From Chloroflexota bacterium (GTDB lineage Bacteria > Chloroflexota > Anaerolineae > Anaerolineales > VGOW01): a DNA stretch of 63,633 bases. Shown piece by piece: positions 1-6,669 of the stretch. Where the stretch lies: positions 1 through 63,633 of the forward strand of contig VGOW01000017.1 of NCBI GenBank assembly GCA_016875735.1. The letters are read 5' to 3'. The notes beneath the pieces were generated by a model. The model was not told where the DNA came from. It worked only from the letters and a program-made list of their open reading frames with translations, and ran no database searches. Numbering within the stretch: the first letter of the stretch is position 1; every line of letters begins with the position of its first letter. The position numbers and the translations under genes are program-made.

Positions 1-804
1 CTCGTTGCGGAAGTCCCGCCCGATCTCGTACACGCGCTCGAGGCCGCCCACCAGCAATCGTTTGAGGTACAACTCGAACGAGATGCGCAGATATAAATCC
101 TGGTGCAGTTGATTGTGATGGGTGACGAACGGCCGCGCCGCCGCGCCGCCGTACAACGGCTGCAAAATCGGCGTCTCCACTTCGAGGAAGCCCTCGCCGT
201 CCAAGAATCGGCGCAGGGAGGCCATCACTTTCGCCCGCGCGCGGAAAACGTCGCGCACTTCGGCGTTCACTGCGAGGTCAGCGTATCGCTCCCGGTAACG
301 GGCCTCGGCGTTATCGAAGGCCGAATACACTTTGCGCTCGCCGTCCACCACTTGCTCTTTGGCGGCGGGCAGGGGGCTGATGCCCTTCGCCAGCATCCGG
401 AACGATTTGACTCGCAGACTCAACTCGCCGGTTTTGGTGTGGAAGAGCACACCCTCGGCCTGCACGAAATCGCCGAGATCATAGTTGGCCTCGAAGCTCT
501 TCAGGGCCTCTGCGCCCACTTCGTCGGCGCGAATGTACAACTGCAATCTGCCTGCGCCGTCTTCGATGTGAGCAAAGGCGCTTTTGCCCATGGTGCGGAT
601 GGAGCGAATGCGCCCGCACAGAGTCGCGGCCACGCCGGAGTTGTGCGGGTCGGCGCCCCCAGCCACGGCGGCTTCGAACGCAGTGGCGGCTTCCATCGTG
701 GTGTGAGTCCTCTGCGCACGATTCGGATACGGTTCCTCGCCGCCCTCCCGAAGCGCCTCCATTTTCGACAAACGCACTTTTTCGATTTCGCTGTATTCGC
801 GCAT
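1..804 (-). CDS. lysS: Lysyl-tRNA synthetase, class II (5' part; C-terminus beyond window)
   Basis: This enzyme attaches lysine to tRNA-Lys in the cytoplasm. Only the first 268 codons are in the window; the gene runs off the left edge. From the ATG at 804 the protein opens with a helical segment ([16 protein letters not shown]). An OB-fold anticodon-binding domain follows at about residues 50-160 ([20 protein letters not shown]). The class II core then begins with [14 protein letters not shown] (motif 1 region), and the window ends inside motif 2 ([10 protein letters not shown]). It lies downstream of greA on the same strand, with a terminator between them. The family assignment is secure. 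Confidence 0.93.
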   Translation of the reverse strand, partial: MREYSEIEKVRLSKMEALREGGEEPYPNRAQRTHTTMEAATAFEAAVAGGADPHNSGVAATLCGRIRSIRTMGKSAFAHIEDGAGRLQLYIRADEVGAEALKSFEANYDLGDFVQAEGVLFHTKTGELSLRVKSFRMLAKGISPLPAAKEQVVDGERKVYSAFDNAEARYRERYADLAVNAEVRDVFRARAKVMASLRRFLDGEGFLEVETPILQPLYGGAAARPFVTHHNQLHQDLYLRISFELYLKRLLVGGLERVYEIGRDFRNE

Positions 805-807
805 ATA

Positions 808-875
808 TCAGCGGTTAGCGGATAGCGGTTAGCGGTTAGCAAATCGCTAACAGCTAATGGCTAACGGCTAAATGC
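808..875. repeat. Low-complexity intergenic repeat (AGCGGTTAGC family)
   Basis: Imperfect tandem copies of agcggttagc are followed by the reverse-oriented version (gctaatggctaacggc), so the unit can form a hairpin. The same word family recurs at about 11695-11757 and 51076-51107. No coding function is visible. Confidence 0.7.
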
Positions 876-882
876 TCCCGAT

Positions 883-914
883 AAAAAAACAGCCCCACGC
901 TTGGGCGCAGGGCT
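883..914 (-). terminator. Rho-independent terminator of greA
   Basis: Read on the minus strand, AGCCC and GGGCT (with an inner GCG/CGC pairing) form a stem followed by TTTTTTTA. It lies 20 bases past the greA stop codon, before lysS. Confidence 0.8.
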
Positions 915-934
915 GATGTGATTCAACGGTCGGC

Positions 935-1402
935 CTACTCGATCTTGATGACCTTGAATGACAGCACCCCCGCGGGCGCATTCACCTTCACTTCGTCGCC
1001 CACCTTGCGCCCCAACAGAGCCTTACCCAGCGGAGACTCATTGGAGATGAGTCCCTTGGCCGGGTTGGCCTCTGCCGCGCCCACAATAGTGTACTCTTCC
1101 GGCCTGCTGCCGTCCTCCTGCACTTTCACCGTTGCGCCAACGCGAACCGTGTTCGTCGGCCCTTCCTCTTCGATGATCACCGCCTCCGACAGAATCGTTT
1201 CGACGGTGAGGATGCGCCCCTCGACAAACGCCTGCTCGTTCTTGGCTTCCTCGTATTCGGCGTTCTCGATCAGTTCGCCGCCTTCCATGGCCTGATGCAA
1301 ACGCTCGGCCACTTCGGCGCGGCGCGTGGTGCGCAGGTGTTCGAGCTCCTCTTCGAGTTTCTTCAGGCCTTCGCGGGTGAGATATGTGACTTGCTCGCTC
1401 AT
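935..1402 (-). CDS. greA: Transcription elongation factor GreA
   Basis: GreA rescues backtracked RNA polymerase by stimulating cleavage of the nascent RNA. The 155-residue protein has the normal family length. It has the N-terminal coiled coil (TREGLKKLEEELEHLRTTRR, then an acidic tip with ENAEYEEAKNEQAFVEGR at about residues 40-57) and the C-terminal FKBP-like domain ending in VLSFKVIKIE. The frame stays open for 34 codons upstream, but the ATG at 1402 gives the canonical MSEQVTYLT start. That upstream stretch carries the terminator of the preceding PIG-L gene, so it is unlikely to be coding. Confidence 0.95.
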   Translation of the reverse strand: MSEQVTYLTREGLKKLEEELEHLRTTRRAEVAERLHQAMEGGELIENAEYEEAKNEQAFVEGRILTVETILSEAVIIEEEGPTNTVRVGATVKVQEDGSRPEEYTIVGAAEANPAKGLISNESPLGKALLGRKVGDEVKVNAPAGVLSFKVIKIE

Positions 1403-1429
1403 GGTTTTGTTCCAATCTTCCAATGGGGC

Positions 1430-1462
1430 AAAGAAAAGAACTGAGACATCGCGCTCAGTTCT
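1430..1462 (-). terminator. Rho-independent terminator after PIG-L gene
   Basis: On the minus strand GAACTGAG (1461-1454) pairs with CTCAGTTC (1445-1438) and is followed by TTTTCTTT. It lies between the PIG-L stop and the greA start, so greA probably has its own promoter or receives readthrough. Confidence 0.75.
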
Positions 1463-1487
1463 AGCCCTTGCCCGCATAATAGCACAC

Positions 1488-2168
1488 TCAAATTGATTTG
1501 ACAAGACGCTCCGGCCACTGACTCACTTTTGCAATCATCGCCGCTTCATCTGACCAAAATGTGGACAACTGCGAGCGATAGGCTTTGAGGGCGAGAATCT
1601 TTTGCCGCCGACCCTCCTCGCTCACCGGCGCCACTTCGCCGCCGGGAGTCGCCTCCGCGTACGGGTAGTCGGCGTAATACTGAAGGGAGCGCCGCCACCG
1701 CTCGGCGGCCAACCGTGTGATCTGATGGTCAACGTGGTTGCCAATTGCGGCGGGTGCGAAGACCTCCGCATCGGGCTTCAATTCAATCGCCTCGAGACTC
1801 CTCGCCAATTCAATGATCAGCCCGGCCTCCGCCGCCGAGACCTTCCCAAAAATGCCCGCCTCCGAGTTGTACAGCCATTGGCCGCCGCTCGATTGCCGGT
1901 AAATGCAATCGTGCAGAAACCAATGGAGGGGCACAGCGCCGAGCCGGGCCAGCGCCTCGCGGTCTTCGGCGGCGCGGTCGAACACGCCGCGCCCGCTCCA
2001 CCGCTCATGCAGGCTGGCCGCAAACGGAGAGAGGTCGGGGGGCGGGGGCGCGGCGCACACGGTGACCACCGCCACCCGTTCGCCGCGCCGAGTCCGATCC
2101 CAAATCTGCGCGCCGCACGACAGCACAGCGTCGTCGAAATGAGGCGAAAGGTAGAGCGCATCGAACAT
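1488..2168 (-). CDS. PIG-L family deacetylase
   Basis: This is a member of the PIG-L/LmbE superfamily of zinc-dependent N-deacetylases acting on GlcNAc-type sugars or related conjugates. The N-terminal metal site is clear: SPHFDDAVLS has the His-x-Asp-Asp motif at residues 9-13. A second metal-binding histidine pair lies in IGNHVDHQ at about residues 140-150. The length of 226 residues is typical. The frame ends just upstream of greA. The substrate cannot be read from sequence. The truncated glycosyltransferase and the pterin-like genes lie on the same strand across the tRNA-Lys gene, so a shared glycoconjugate role is possible but unproven. Confidence 0.85.
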   Translation of the reverse strand: MFDALYLSPHFDDAVLSCGAQIWDRTRRGERVAVVTVCAAPPPPDLSPFAASLHERWSGRGVFDRAAEDREALARLGAVPLHWFLHDCIYRQSSGGQWLYNSEAGIFGKVSAAEAGLIIELARSLEAIELKPDAEVFAPAAIGNHVDHQITRLAAERWRRSLQYYADYPYAEATPGGEVAPVSEEGRRQKILALKAYRSQLSTFWSDEAAMIAKVSQWPERLVKSI

Positions 2169-2223
2169 GCGCGCATTATACGTTGACGATGCGCCAGCGG
2201 CGTGTTAAAATCGCAGGCACTTC

Positions 2224-2296
2224 GGGCCACTAGCTCAATTGGCAGAGCAGGGGCCTTTTAAGCCCTTGGTTAGAGGTTCGAGTCCTCTGTGGCTCA
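2224..2296 (+). tRNA. tRNA-Lys (anticodon TTT)
   Basis: The 73-base cloverleaf has acceptor stem GGGCCAC/GTGGCTC, D-arm TAGCTCAATTGGCAGAGCA, anticodon loop CTTTTAA (anticodon TTT), T-arm AGAGG-TTCGAGT-CCTCT and discriminator A. CCA is not encoded. An integrase remnant lies just beyond its 3' end, which suggests it once served as an attachment site. Confidence 0.95.
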
Positions 2297-2306
2297 CTGC
2301 CCGAAG

Positions 2307-2333
2307 CCCGCCCGGCCTATACAGCCGGGCGGG
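2307..2333. other. GC-rich perfect inverted repeat after tRNA-Lys
   Basis: CCCGCCCGGC (2307-2316) and GCCGGGCGGG (2324-2333) form a perfect 10-bp stem with a 7-base loop, eleven bases past the tRNA. No T-run follows on the plus strand, so it may be a processing or pausing hairpin rather than a classic terminator. Confidence 0.55.
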
Positions 2334-2412
2334 AAAAGCACGCCGTCGGCGTTGGTGATGGGCCTGCCAACTTCTCACCGCGCCCCAGGTGCGCGGCGTC
2401 ACGGGCCAGAGT

Positions 2413-2440
2413 CGGGCGTTCCTTTGGGGAGGAACGCCCG
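2413..2440. other. Inverted repeat beside integrase remnant
   Basis: CGGGCGTTCC (2413-2422) and GGAACGCCCG (2431-2440) form a perfect 10-bp stem. It sits between tRNA-Lys and the 3' end of the integrase remnant. No T-run follows on either strand. The function is unknown. Confidence 0.5.
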
Positions 2441-2446
2441 ATCAAT

Positions 2447-2614
2447 TTATCCCCTCATCCCCGACATCGGCAGAAACTTCACCAAGTGACTCAACTGAAC
2501 CGAGCGCGTGTACCGCTCCACCATCCGCACGCTCGACCACCGACCCCCCTCCTGCACCAAACGAGTCGGCGCGCCGCGCTCTGTGGAAAGAGTCGCAAAC
2601 GTGCGCCGAGTTGC
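2447..2614 (-). pseudogene. Tyrosine recombinase (integrase) C-terminal remnant
   Basis: A minus-strand frame running to the stop at 2447 encodes the C-terminal catalytic end of a phage-type tyrosine recombinase. It includes RRTFATLSTERGAPTRLVQ, the box II arginine region, then GRWSSVRMVERYTRSV, whose tyrosine (codon 2512-2510) is at the nucleophile position. Only about 55 codons resemble the family; the rest of the enzyme is missing. The fragment overlaps the 3' end of the truncated glycosyltransferase in another frame. It lies 150 bases past the tRNA-Lys 3' end, the usual place for an integrase. I read it as debris of an integrative element. Confidence 0.7.
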
Positions 2615-3342
2615 GATTCGTCGAGAGAGCCGAGCAGGGTCACTTGCGAGAGTCCCCGTTGGGCAATGATGCGCCGGATGCTCTCGGCGTATCGGGCATC
2701 GGCTTGCAAACTGCCTGCAACGTTCAACTCCCACCCATCCTCAATTTGCCCAAGCGCATCGAGAAGCATGCGCAATCCTTTGCGCAGGATGAGATTGCCG
2801 ACGAACAAAAGATGGATCGGGCCGGGACGGGTTGCCCGACCTCGTATCCGATCGGGATCGGGCGGGGGGCCGAATCGGTTCCCCGCCGGAAGGGCGACGG
2901 CGTGAGGCCGCTGGCCGAGCGGCGAGAGTCGATCCACGGCGGCCAGAGTCGTTTGGCTGTTGAAGACGAATCCATCAACGGAGTCGAGATAGCGCCGTTC
3001 GACGAATCGGTAGAGGAGGTTCTGCCACGCCGGGCGATGCTCGCTGGCGCGGAGGTGATGAACGATGGAAATGCGCCGCGCGCCGGTGATGCGGTTCGCA
3101 AGAAAAAGTGACGGATGATTCAATTCATCCTGCAACAGCGCATCGTATCGCCCCTCGCGCAGGCGGCGGTGAAGTGTCGGGGAAAAATTGTCGGCGAGGC
3201 GCGCGGCGTAATTGCGCCAAGTGAGGGAGATGAGGTCAACCGTGTCGCCGCGCTCGCGGAGATGATTCACCAGCATCCGGTCGTAAAGGTATCCGCCGGA
3301 CACGGTATCGAGCGAGCCGTAGAGGATGAGGCCGAAGCGCAT
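2491..3342 (-). CDS. GT4-type glycosyltransferase, C-terminus lost
   Basis: This is a GT-B fold glycosyltransferase. The ATG at 3342 gives MRFGLILYGSLDTVSGGYLY, a typical N-terminal domain start; the frame upstream of it is repeat sequence. The linker to the nucleotide-sugar domain is seen in HLLFVGNLILRKGLRMLLDA at about residues 177-196. Family likeness ends near residue 248 (LLGSLDESQLGARL). The last 35 residues are an Arg/Trp-rich out-of-frame reading of the integrase remnant. Family members are usually 350-400 residues and carry a donor-binding E-x7-E motif, which is absent here. The protein is therefore chimeric and probably inactive. Confidence 0.75.
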   Translation of the reverse strand: MRFGLILYGSLDTVSGGYLYDRMLVNHLRERGDTVDLISLTWRNYAARLADNFSPTLHRRLREGRYDALLQDELNHPSLFLANRITGARRISIVHHLRASEHRPAWQNLLYRFVERRYLDSVDGFVFNSQTTLAAVDRLSPLGQRPHAVALPAGNRFGPPPDPDRIRGRATRPGPIHLLFVGNLILRKGLRMLLDALGQIEDGWELNVAGSLQADARYAESIRRIIAQRGLSQVTLLGSLDESQLGARLRLFPQSAARRLVWCRRGVGGRACGWWSGTRARFS

Positions 3343-3346
3343 TGTC

Positions 3347-3426
3347 GTAGGGGCGACGACCCGCCCCGCCTTTGGCGGGGTTGCCGTCGCCCAACAAAGG
3401 GCAGGCGCAAGGCCTGCCCCTACAAA
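3347..3426. repeat. Palindromic intergenic repeat (GTAGGGGCAGGCC family)
   Basis: Two nested hairpins are present: cgtaggggcgacg with its complement around gccgtcgccc, and gggcaggcgcaaggcctgcccctac. Related units occur at about 8343-8375 (inside the thrS leader) and 59752-59778. It is a dispersed palindromic element with no coding potential, lying between the QueD-like gene and the glycosyltransferase. Confidence 0.7.
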
Positions 3427-3797
3427 TTCATTCGATACGCCGCCCGGGCGATCTCGTTCTCCCATAACTTCACGGTGATGGCGGTGAGCGTTCCCGCTTT
3501 GATTCGGTTGGCGAGCCGTTGGCACAGAATGCGCGAGAAGTGTTCGATGCTGGGGTTGAGGCCGGAGAATTCGGCGAGGTCGTTGAGGGTTTGATCGCGG
3601 TAGCGGGCGACGAGATCGTTGAGGTGTTTCTCAATATCCACAATGTCAACGAGATAGCCGTGTTCGTCGAGCGCCTCGCCATCGAGTTGAACTTCGATGG
3701 CGTAGTGATGCGAATGTTTGAAATTCTCCGCGCCCCAATCTCCGCCAATAAGGAAATGCTGGGCGACGAAATCACGTTTGACGGCGACAGTGTACAT
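3420..3797 (-). CDS. 6-pyruvoyl-tetrahydropterin synthase / QueD family protein
   Basis: This is a T-fold enzyme of the PTPS/6-carboxytetrahydropterin synthase family, which acts on dihydroneopterin triphosphate. The zinc ligands are visible: His in VAQHFL near residue 14 and the pair in KHSHHYAIEV near 28-32. The substrate-side GLNPSIEHFSRILC resembles the conserved LNPTAEN segment. The length of 125 residues is normal. The N-terminal loop (GGDWGAENFKHSHHY) has no cysteine where E. coli QueD has its catalytic Cys27, so classical queuosine-type chemistry is doubtful. Neighbours on the same strand are an MDR dehydrogenase, a RibD-like reductase and GTP cyclohydrolase II, which points to a pteridine pathway. 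Confidence 0.82.
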   Translation of the reverse strand: MYTVAVKRDFVAQHFLIGGDWGAENFKHSHHYAIEVQLDGEALDEHGYLVDIVDIEKHLNDLVARYRDQTLNDLAEFSGLNPSIEHFSRILCQRLANRIKAGTLTAITVKLWENEIARAAYRMNL

Positions 3798-3823
3798 GGG
3801 TTGTGTGCCTCTATATTTCGTGT

Positions 3824-3860
3824 TGACAGGATGACACGATGAGCGGATTCATCCTGTCAT
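3824..3860. repeat. Inverted repeat GACAGGATGA/TCATCCTGTC
   Basis: GACAGGATGA (3825-3834) and TCATCCTGTC (3849-3858) form a 10-bp stem in the 83-bp spacer between the dehydrogenase and the QueD-like gene. It belongs to the same class of short intergenic elements seen across the window. Confidence 0.6.
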
Positions 3861-3880
3861 CTTGCCATCCACTCATCGGG

Positions 3881-4873
3881 TCACTGTTCTTCGAATTCCA
3901 ATACAACTTGCGCGGCTTCTTCCGGCTTCTCGCCGAGCAATGCGTAGGCTTGAGCTGCTTCGGCGAAGGGGAGGCGATGGGTGATAAACCGCGAGGGCCT
4001 GATCTCGGAGAGAAGGTTGAGCGCGGTTTGCAGGCGGCGAGATTTTGTCCACCGCCCGGTGAGGTGAGGATTGAGAGTGCTGACCTGACTGCTGATCAAT
4101 TTGATTCGGCTCCGATGGAAACGGCCACCGAGATCGAGTCTGGCGCGGTTGGTTCCGTACCACGAGCCGACCACGACTCGCCCGTCGAAGCCAGTGAGAG
4201 CGATGGCCTCATCGAGCGCGGCGGGCGAGCCGGAGAGTTCGTAAACGAGATCAAAATCGTGGAGGGCGGGGGGTGGAGAGTGGAGAGATTGGTGCGCGCC
4301 GCATTGGAGGGACAGTGTGCGGCGGAGGGGATAATGATCGAAGGTGACGAGCGAGGCCAACGGGAAGCGCGAGAGCAATGCCGTTGTGAGCAGGCCGACG
4401 GCGCCCTGCCCGAAGACGGCCACTCGCTCGCCAACGAGCGGCCCGCCGTCGTGCAGAAAGTTGACGGCGGTTTCCATGTTGGGCAGAAAAACGGCGTCGG
4501 CAGGATCGAGATCGGGCGGGAGGGGAATCAGGTTTTGGGTTTCGGCGACGAAGTGAGTCTCGTGTGGGTTGAAGGCGAAGACGAGTCGATTCTGCCACGC
4601 GGGATCGACGCCGGGTCCGATGGCGATGATCCGCCCGACGGCAGAGTAGCCGTATTTGAGGGGGAAGGCCAGCGCCCCGCCGAGCGCGGTGATTGTTTCG
4701 TCGGCGGCGAGGGCGGCGGGCGCTTCACCGCGATAGAGGAGCAGTTCGGTTCCGGCGCTGATGGCCGAGCACACGGTTTGTGCGAGGGCTTGCCCGGCGG
4801 CGGGCGAGGGCAGAGGCTCTTCGCGCAGTTCGACGGCGCGCGGGGCAGTGAAGTAGAGGCAGCGGCGAAGCAT
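3881..4873 (-). CDS. MDR-superfamily dehydrogenase (zinc-type alcohol dehydrogenase family, atypical)
   Basis: This is a medium-chain dehydrogenase/reductase of 330 residues. The N-terminal GroES-like domain runs to about residue 130. The Rossmann domain has the nucleotide-binding segment VAVFGQGAVGLLTTALL near residues 150-166. The usual GHE zinc motif is replaced by KYGYSAVGRI, and the structural four-cysteine zinc cluster is missing. It therefore belongs to an atypical branch, reminiscent of BchC-like dehydrogenases, and its substrate is unknown. It lies between a RibD-like reductase and a QueD-like protein on the same strand, suggesting redox tailoring of a pterin or flavin-type intermediate (inference). 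Confidence 0.78.
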   Translation of the reverse strand: MLRRCLYFTAPRAVELREEPLPSPAAGQALAQTVCSAISAGTELLLYRGEAPAALAADETITALGGALAFPLKYGYSAVGRIIAIGPGVDPAWQNRLVFAFNPHETHFVAETQNLIPLPPDLDPADAVFLPNMETAVNFLHDGGPLVGERVAVFGQGAVGLLTTALLSRFPLASLVTFDHYPLRRTLSLQCGAHQSLHSPPPALHDFDLVYELSGSPAALDEAIALTGFDGRVVVGSWYGTNRARLDLGGRFHRSRIKLISSQVSTLNPHLTGRWTKSRRLQTALNLLSEIRPSRFITHRLPFAEAAQAYALLGEKPEEAAQVVLEFEEQ

Positions 4874-4946
4874 GGGGTTTCACTACAGAGAACACAGAGC
4901 ACACGGAGGAATGAAACGAAATCTCTGCGCTCTCAGTGTTCTCTGT
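4871..4946. repeat. Intergenic repeat (AGAGAACACAGAG family)
   Basis: ctacagagaacacagag and cagtgttctctgtgg are opposed arms of a hairpin-forming repeat between the RibD-like gene and the dehydrogenase. Related units occur at 17310-17385, 42838-42897 and just upstream of the peroxiredoxin near 50488. Confidence 0.65.
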
Positions 4947-4951
4947 GGCGA

Positions 4952-5584
4952 TCAAAACAGATCGGCTTCGAGGATTATATCCTGTCCGAGCGCGCGAAAG
5001 GCGGGGTTGCGGAGGGGGACGGACTCGGCGAGGGCGGCTACTGCTTTCACGCCGCCGAGCAGTTGCGGGGAGATGGTGACGACGAGTCGATGGGCGAGGC
5101 GCTGTTGCAGAAAGGATGTGATCACGCTCGCGCCGCCTTCGACCATGAGGGTTTGGATTCCGAGTCCGCCGAGCCGTTCGAGGAGCGCCGGAAGATTCAC
5201 GCGGCCATCGCTTGCAGGGGGCAGGCGCAGAACGCGCGCGCCCAGCGCTTCGAGCGCGGATTGGCGGTTGGGTTCGGGATCGGTGGCGGCGACCCACAGG
5301 GGATGATCGGGATGGTTGAGGAGGGAGGCAGTGAGGGGCAGTCGCAGTGTGCTGTCGAGCACGATGGGTTGCGGGTTCGGGCCGGAAGCCAATCGCACGG
5401 TCAGTTTGGGATCATCAATGATCACTGTGCCGACGCCGACGAGGATGCCGTCGTGCGCGGCGCGCAGTTCGTGAGTCATCTTCATCGACTCGGGGCCGCT
5501 GAGTTCGATGCGCTGGCCGGGCAGGGCGATACTGCCGTCGAGGCTTTGGGCGAAGGCGAGGGTGACGAACGGGCGGGCCGCCAT
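4952..5584 (-). CDS. RibD C-terminal-type reductase
   Basis: This is a stand-alone reductase with the dihydrofolate-reductase fold found at the C-terminus of RibD, which reduces a ribosylamino-pyrimidine with NADPH. The ATG at 5584 gives MAARPFVTLAFAQSLDGSIA, the family's typical opening. Other hallmarks are DGILVGVGTVIIDDPKLTVR, PIVLDSTLRLP and IQTLMVEGGASVITSFLQQ, the glycine-rich cofactor loop. The start overlaps the stop of the GTP cyclohydrolase II gene by one base (TAATG), implying translational coupling. No deaminase domain is attached. With GTP cyclohydrolase II beside it, a riboflavin or pteridine pathway role is likely. Confidence 0.85.
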   Translation of the reverse strand: MAARPFVTLAFAQSLDGSIALPGQRIELSGPESMKMTHELRAAHDGILVGVGTVIIDDPKLTVRLASGPNPQPIVLDSTLRLPLTASLLNHPDHPLWVAATDPEPNRQSALEALGARVLRLPPASDGRVNLPALLERLGGLGIQTLMVEGGASVITSFLQQRLAHRLVVTISPQLLGGVKAVAALAESVPLRNPAFRALGQDIILEADLF

Positions 5585-6219
5585 TACAGGCCGGGCGCGG
5601 CGCTCATGGTGAGCAAATGTCTCATGCGTTCGGCTTTGGTGCGGAGGTAGTGGGCGTTGTCGGCGTGCACGGTGGGTTGAAGCGGCACGCGCGCCGTGAC
5701 TCTGACTCCGAGCTGGCGCAGGCTTTCGATCTTGTGCGGGTTGTTGGTGAGCAGGCGAATGGAGGGCACGCCGAGGTCTTCGAGGGCGAGGGCGGCCACG
5801 CCGTAATCGCGCTCGTCGGCTTGATGGCCGAGAGCGAGGTTGGCCTCCACCGTGTCGTAGCCTTGATTGCGCCGGTGTTGAAATTGAGATAGAAGTGGAT
5901 GGCGGCGGTGATGAGGGTGAGCGCGATGATGGCAACGCGAAGTGTGGGGCGATTCATGGCCTCTCCTTGTGAGTCGTTGGGGATGCTCGCCGCAATCACA
6001 GCGGCGCGAGCCGAGCACGTCGCCGGTGAAACACTCGGAGTGCACGCGGGCCAGCACATCGGCCTTGCCGCGAACGTCGCCGTAGATCAGCGCGAGGTGT
6101 TCTTTGTCGTCGCGGTTGCTCATGTAGAGGGCGAGCTCGAACTCACCCTCGGCGGCGGGGATGCGGGCCGAGACCATGCGGGTGACGGTCAACGGGAGCG
6201 GCGGGGCGGCGGTCAACAT
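5584..6219 (-). CDS. ribA: GTP cyclohydrolase II, central core replaced
   Basis: The N- and C-terminal parts are clear GTP cyclohydrolase II: MSNRDDKEHLALIYGDV, then the zinc site SECFTGDVLGSRRCDCGE with three cysteines, and later GYDTVEANLALGHQADERDY. Between CDCGE and GYDT the family has about 41 residues, including the GTP-binding EGRGIGL segment. Here those 41 positions are read from a 118-bp exact copy of the start of the neighbouring membrane-protein gene in a foreign frame, rich in His and Arg. The frame stays open, but the enzyme should be inactive. Gene conversion or misassembly are the two explanations. It starts 14 bases past the upstream gene. Confidence 0.8.
   Translation of the reverse strand: MLTAAPPLPLTVTRMVSARIPAAEGEFELALYMSNRDDKEHLALIYGDVRGKADVLARVHSECFTGDVLGSRRCDCGEHPQRLTRRGHESPHTSRCHHRAHPHHRRHPLLSQFQHRRNQGYDTVEANLALGHQADERDYGVAALALEDLGVPSIRLLTNNPHKIESLRQLGVRVTARVPLQPTVHADNAHYLRTKAERMRHLLTMSAAPGL
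5868..5985. repeat. 118-bp exact duplication, copy 1 (inside ribA)
   Basis: This stretch is identical base for base to 6495-6612. It lies inside ribA and replaces its catalytic core. The copy contains the first codons, start codon and upstream region of the membrane-protein gene at 6234-6584. Confidence 0.95.
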
Positions 6220-6233
6220 ATTCGGCGGGCCGG

Positions 6234-6584
6234 TCAATTGTCTTTGTGCATCCACAGCGCGGCGAGTAGAATCACTTCTACAATTTTGTCGATCATGCCC
6301 ACCGGGTTGGCAAAACTCTTCGCACCGTTCACGGCAAAGTAGGCGACGATGGTGAGGGCGGTGAAGCCCATGTAGGCATACCACAGCAACTTGCCCCGCC
6401 CCTCAAGAAACGGCAGGGGCGCGAACTTGAAGAAGGCAACCAGCAGGCCGAGATAGCCCAGCGCGTTGAGGGTGAAGGCGGGCTGGAACACGAATGCGCC
6501 GGTGTTGAAATTGAGATAGAAGTGGATGGCGGCGGTGATGAGGGTGAGCGCGATGATGGCAACGCGAAGTGTGGGGCGATTCAT
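6234..6584 (-). CDS. Small integral membrane protein of unknown function
   Basis: I do not recognise a named family with confidence. The 116-residue protein is mostly hydrophobic and has about four predicted transmembrane helices: RVAIIALTLITAAIHFYLNF, ALGYLGLLVAFFKFA, WYAYMGFTALTIVAYFAV and GMIDKIVEVILLAALWM. It is the first gene of the minus-strand pterin-like cluster. GTP cyclohydrolase II follows after 14 bases. Its first codons and upstream region are the source (or twin) of the 118-bp duplication found inside ribA. Confidence 0.75.
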   Translation of the reverse strand: MNRPTLRVAIIALTLITAAIHFYLNFNTGAFVFQPAFTLNALGYLGLLVAFFKFAPLPFLEGRGKLLWYAYMGFTALTIVAYFAVNGAKSFANPVGMIDKIVEVILLAALWMHKDN

Positions 6585-6612
6585 GGCCTCTCCTTGTGAG
6601 TCGTTGGGGATG
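6495..6612. repeat. 118-bp exact duplication, copy 2 (start of membrane-protein gene)
   Basis: Identical to 5868-5985. Here the sequence is in its natural context, because it spans the ribosome-binding region and first codons of a complete gene. This is therefore the likely original copy. Confidence 0.95.
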
Positions 6613-6669
6613 ATGGGGATGTGCGATAAAATGTTCCTGAAATCTTATCGCTCAAATTCTGTATAGCCA

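Noticed and set aside
2413-2440. Inverted repeat as a terminator for the glycosyltransferase
   Set aside because: No T-run follows on either strand.
3839-5650. A plus-strand open frame of 603 codons opposite the MDR and RibD genes
   Set aside because: It is antisense to well-recognised proteins on the minus strand and has no family likeness; a shadow of the high GC content.
5868-6612. The 118-bp duplication as an insertion sequence or MITE
   Set aside because: It has no inverted ends or target duplication and contains the start of a normal gene; conversion or misassembly fits better.
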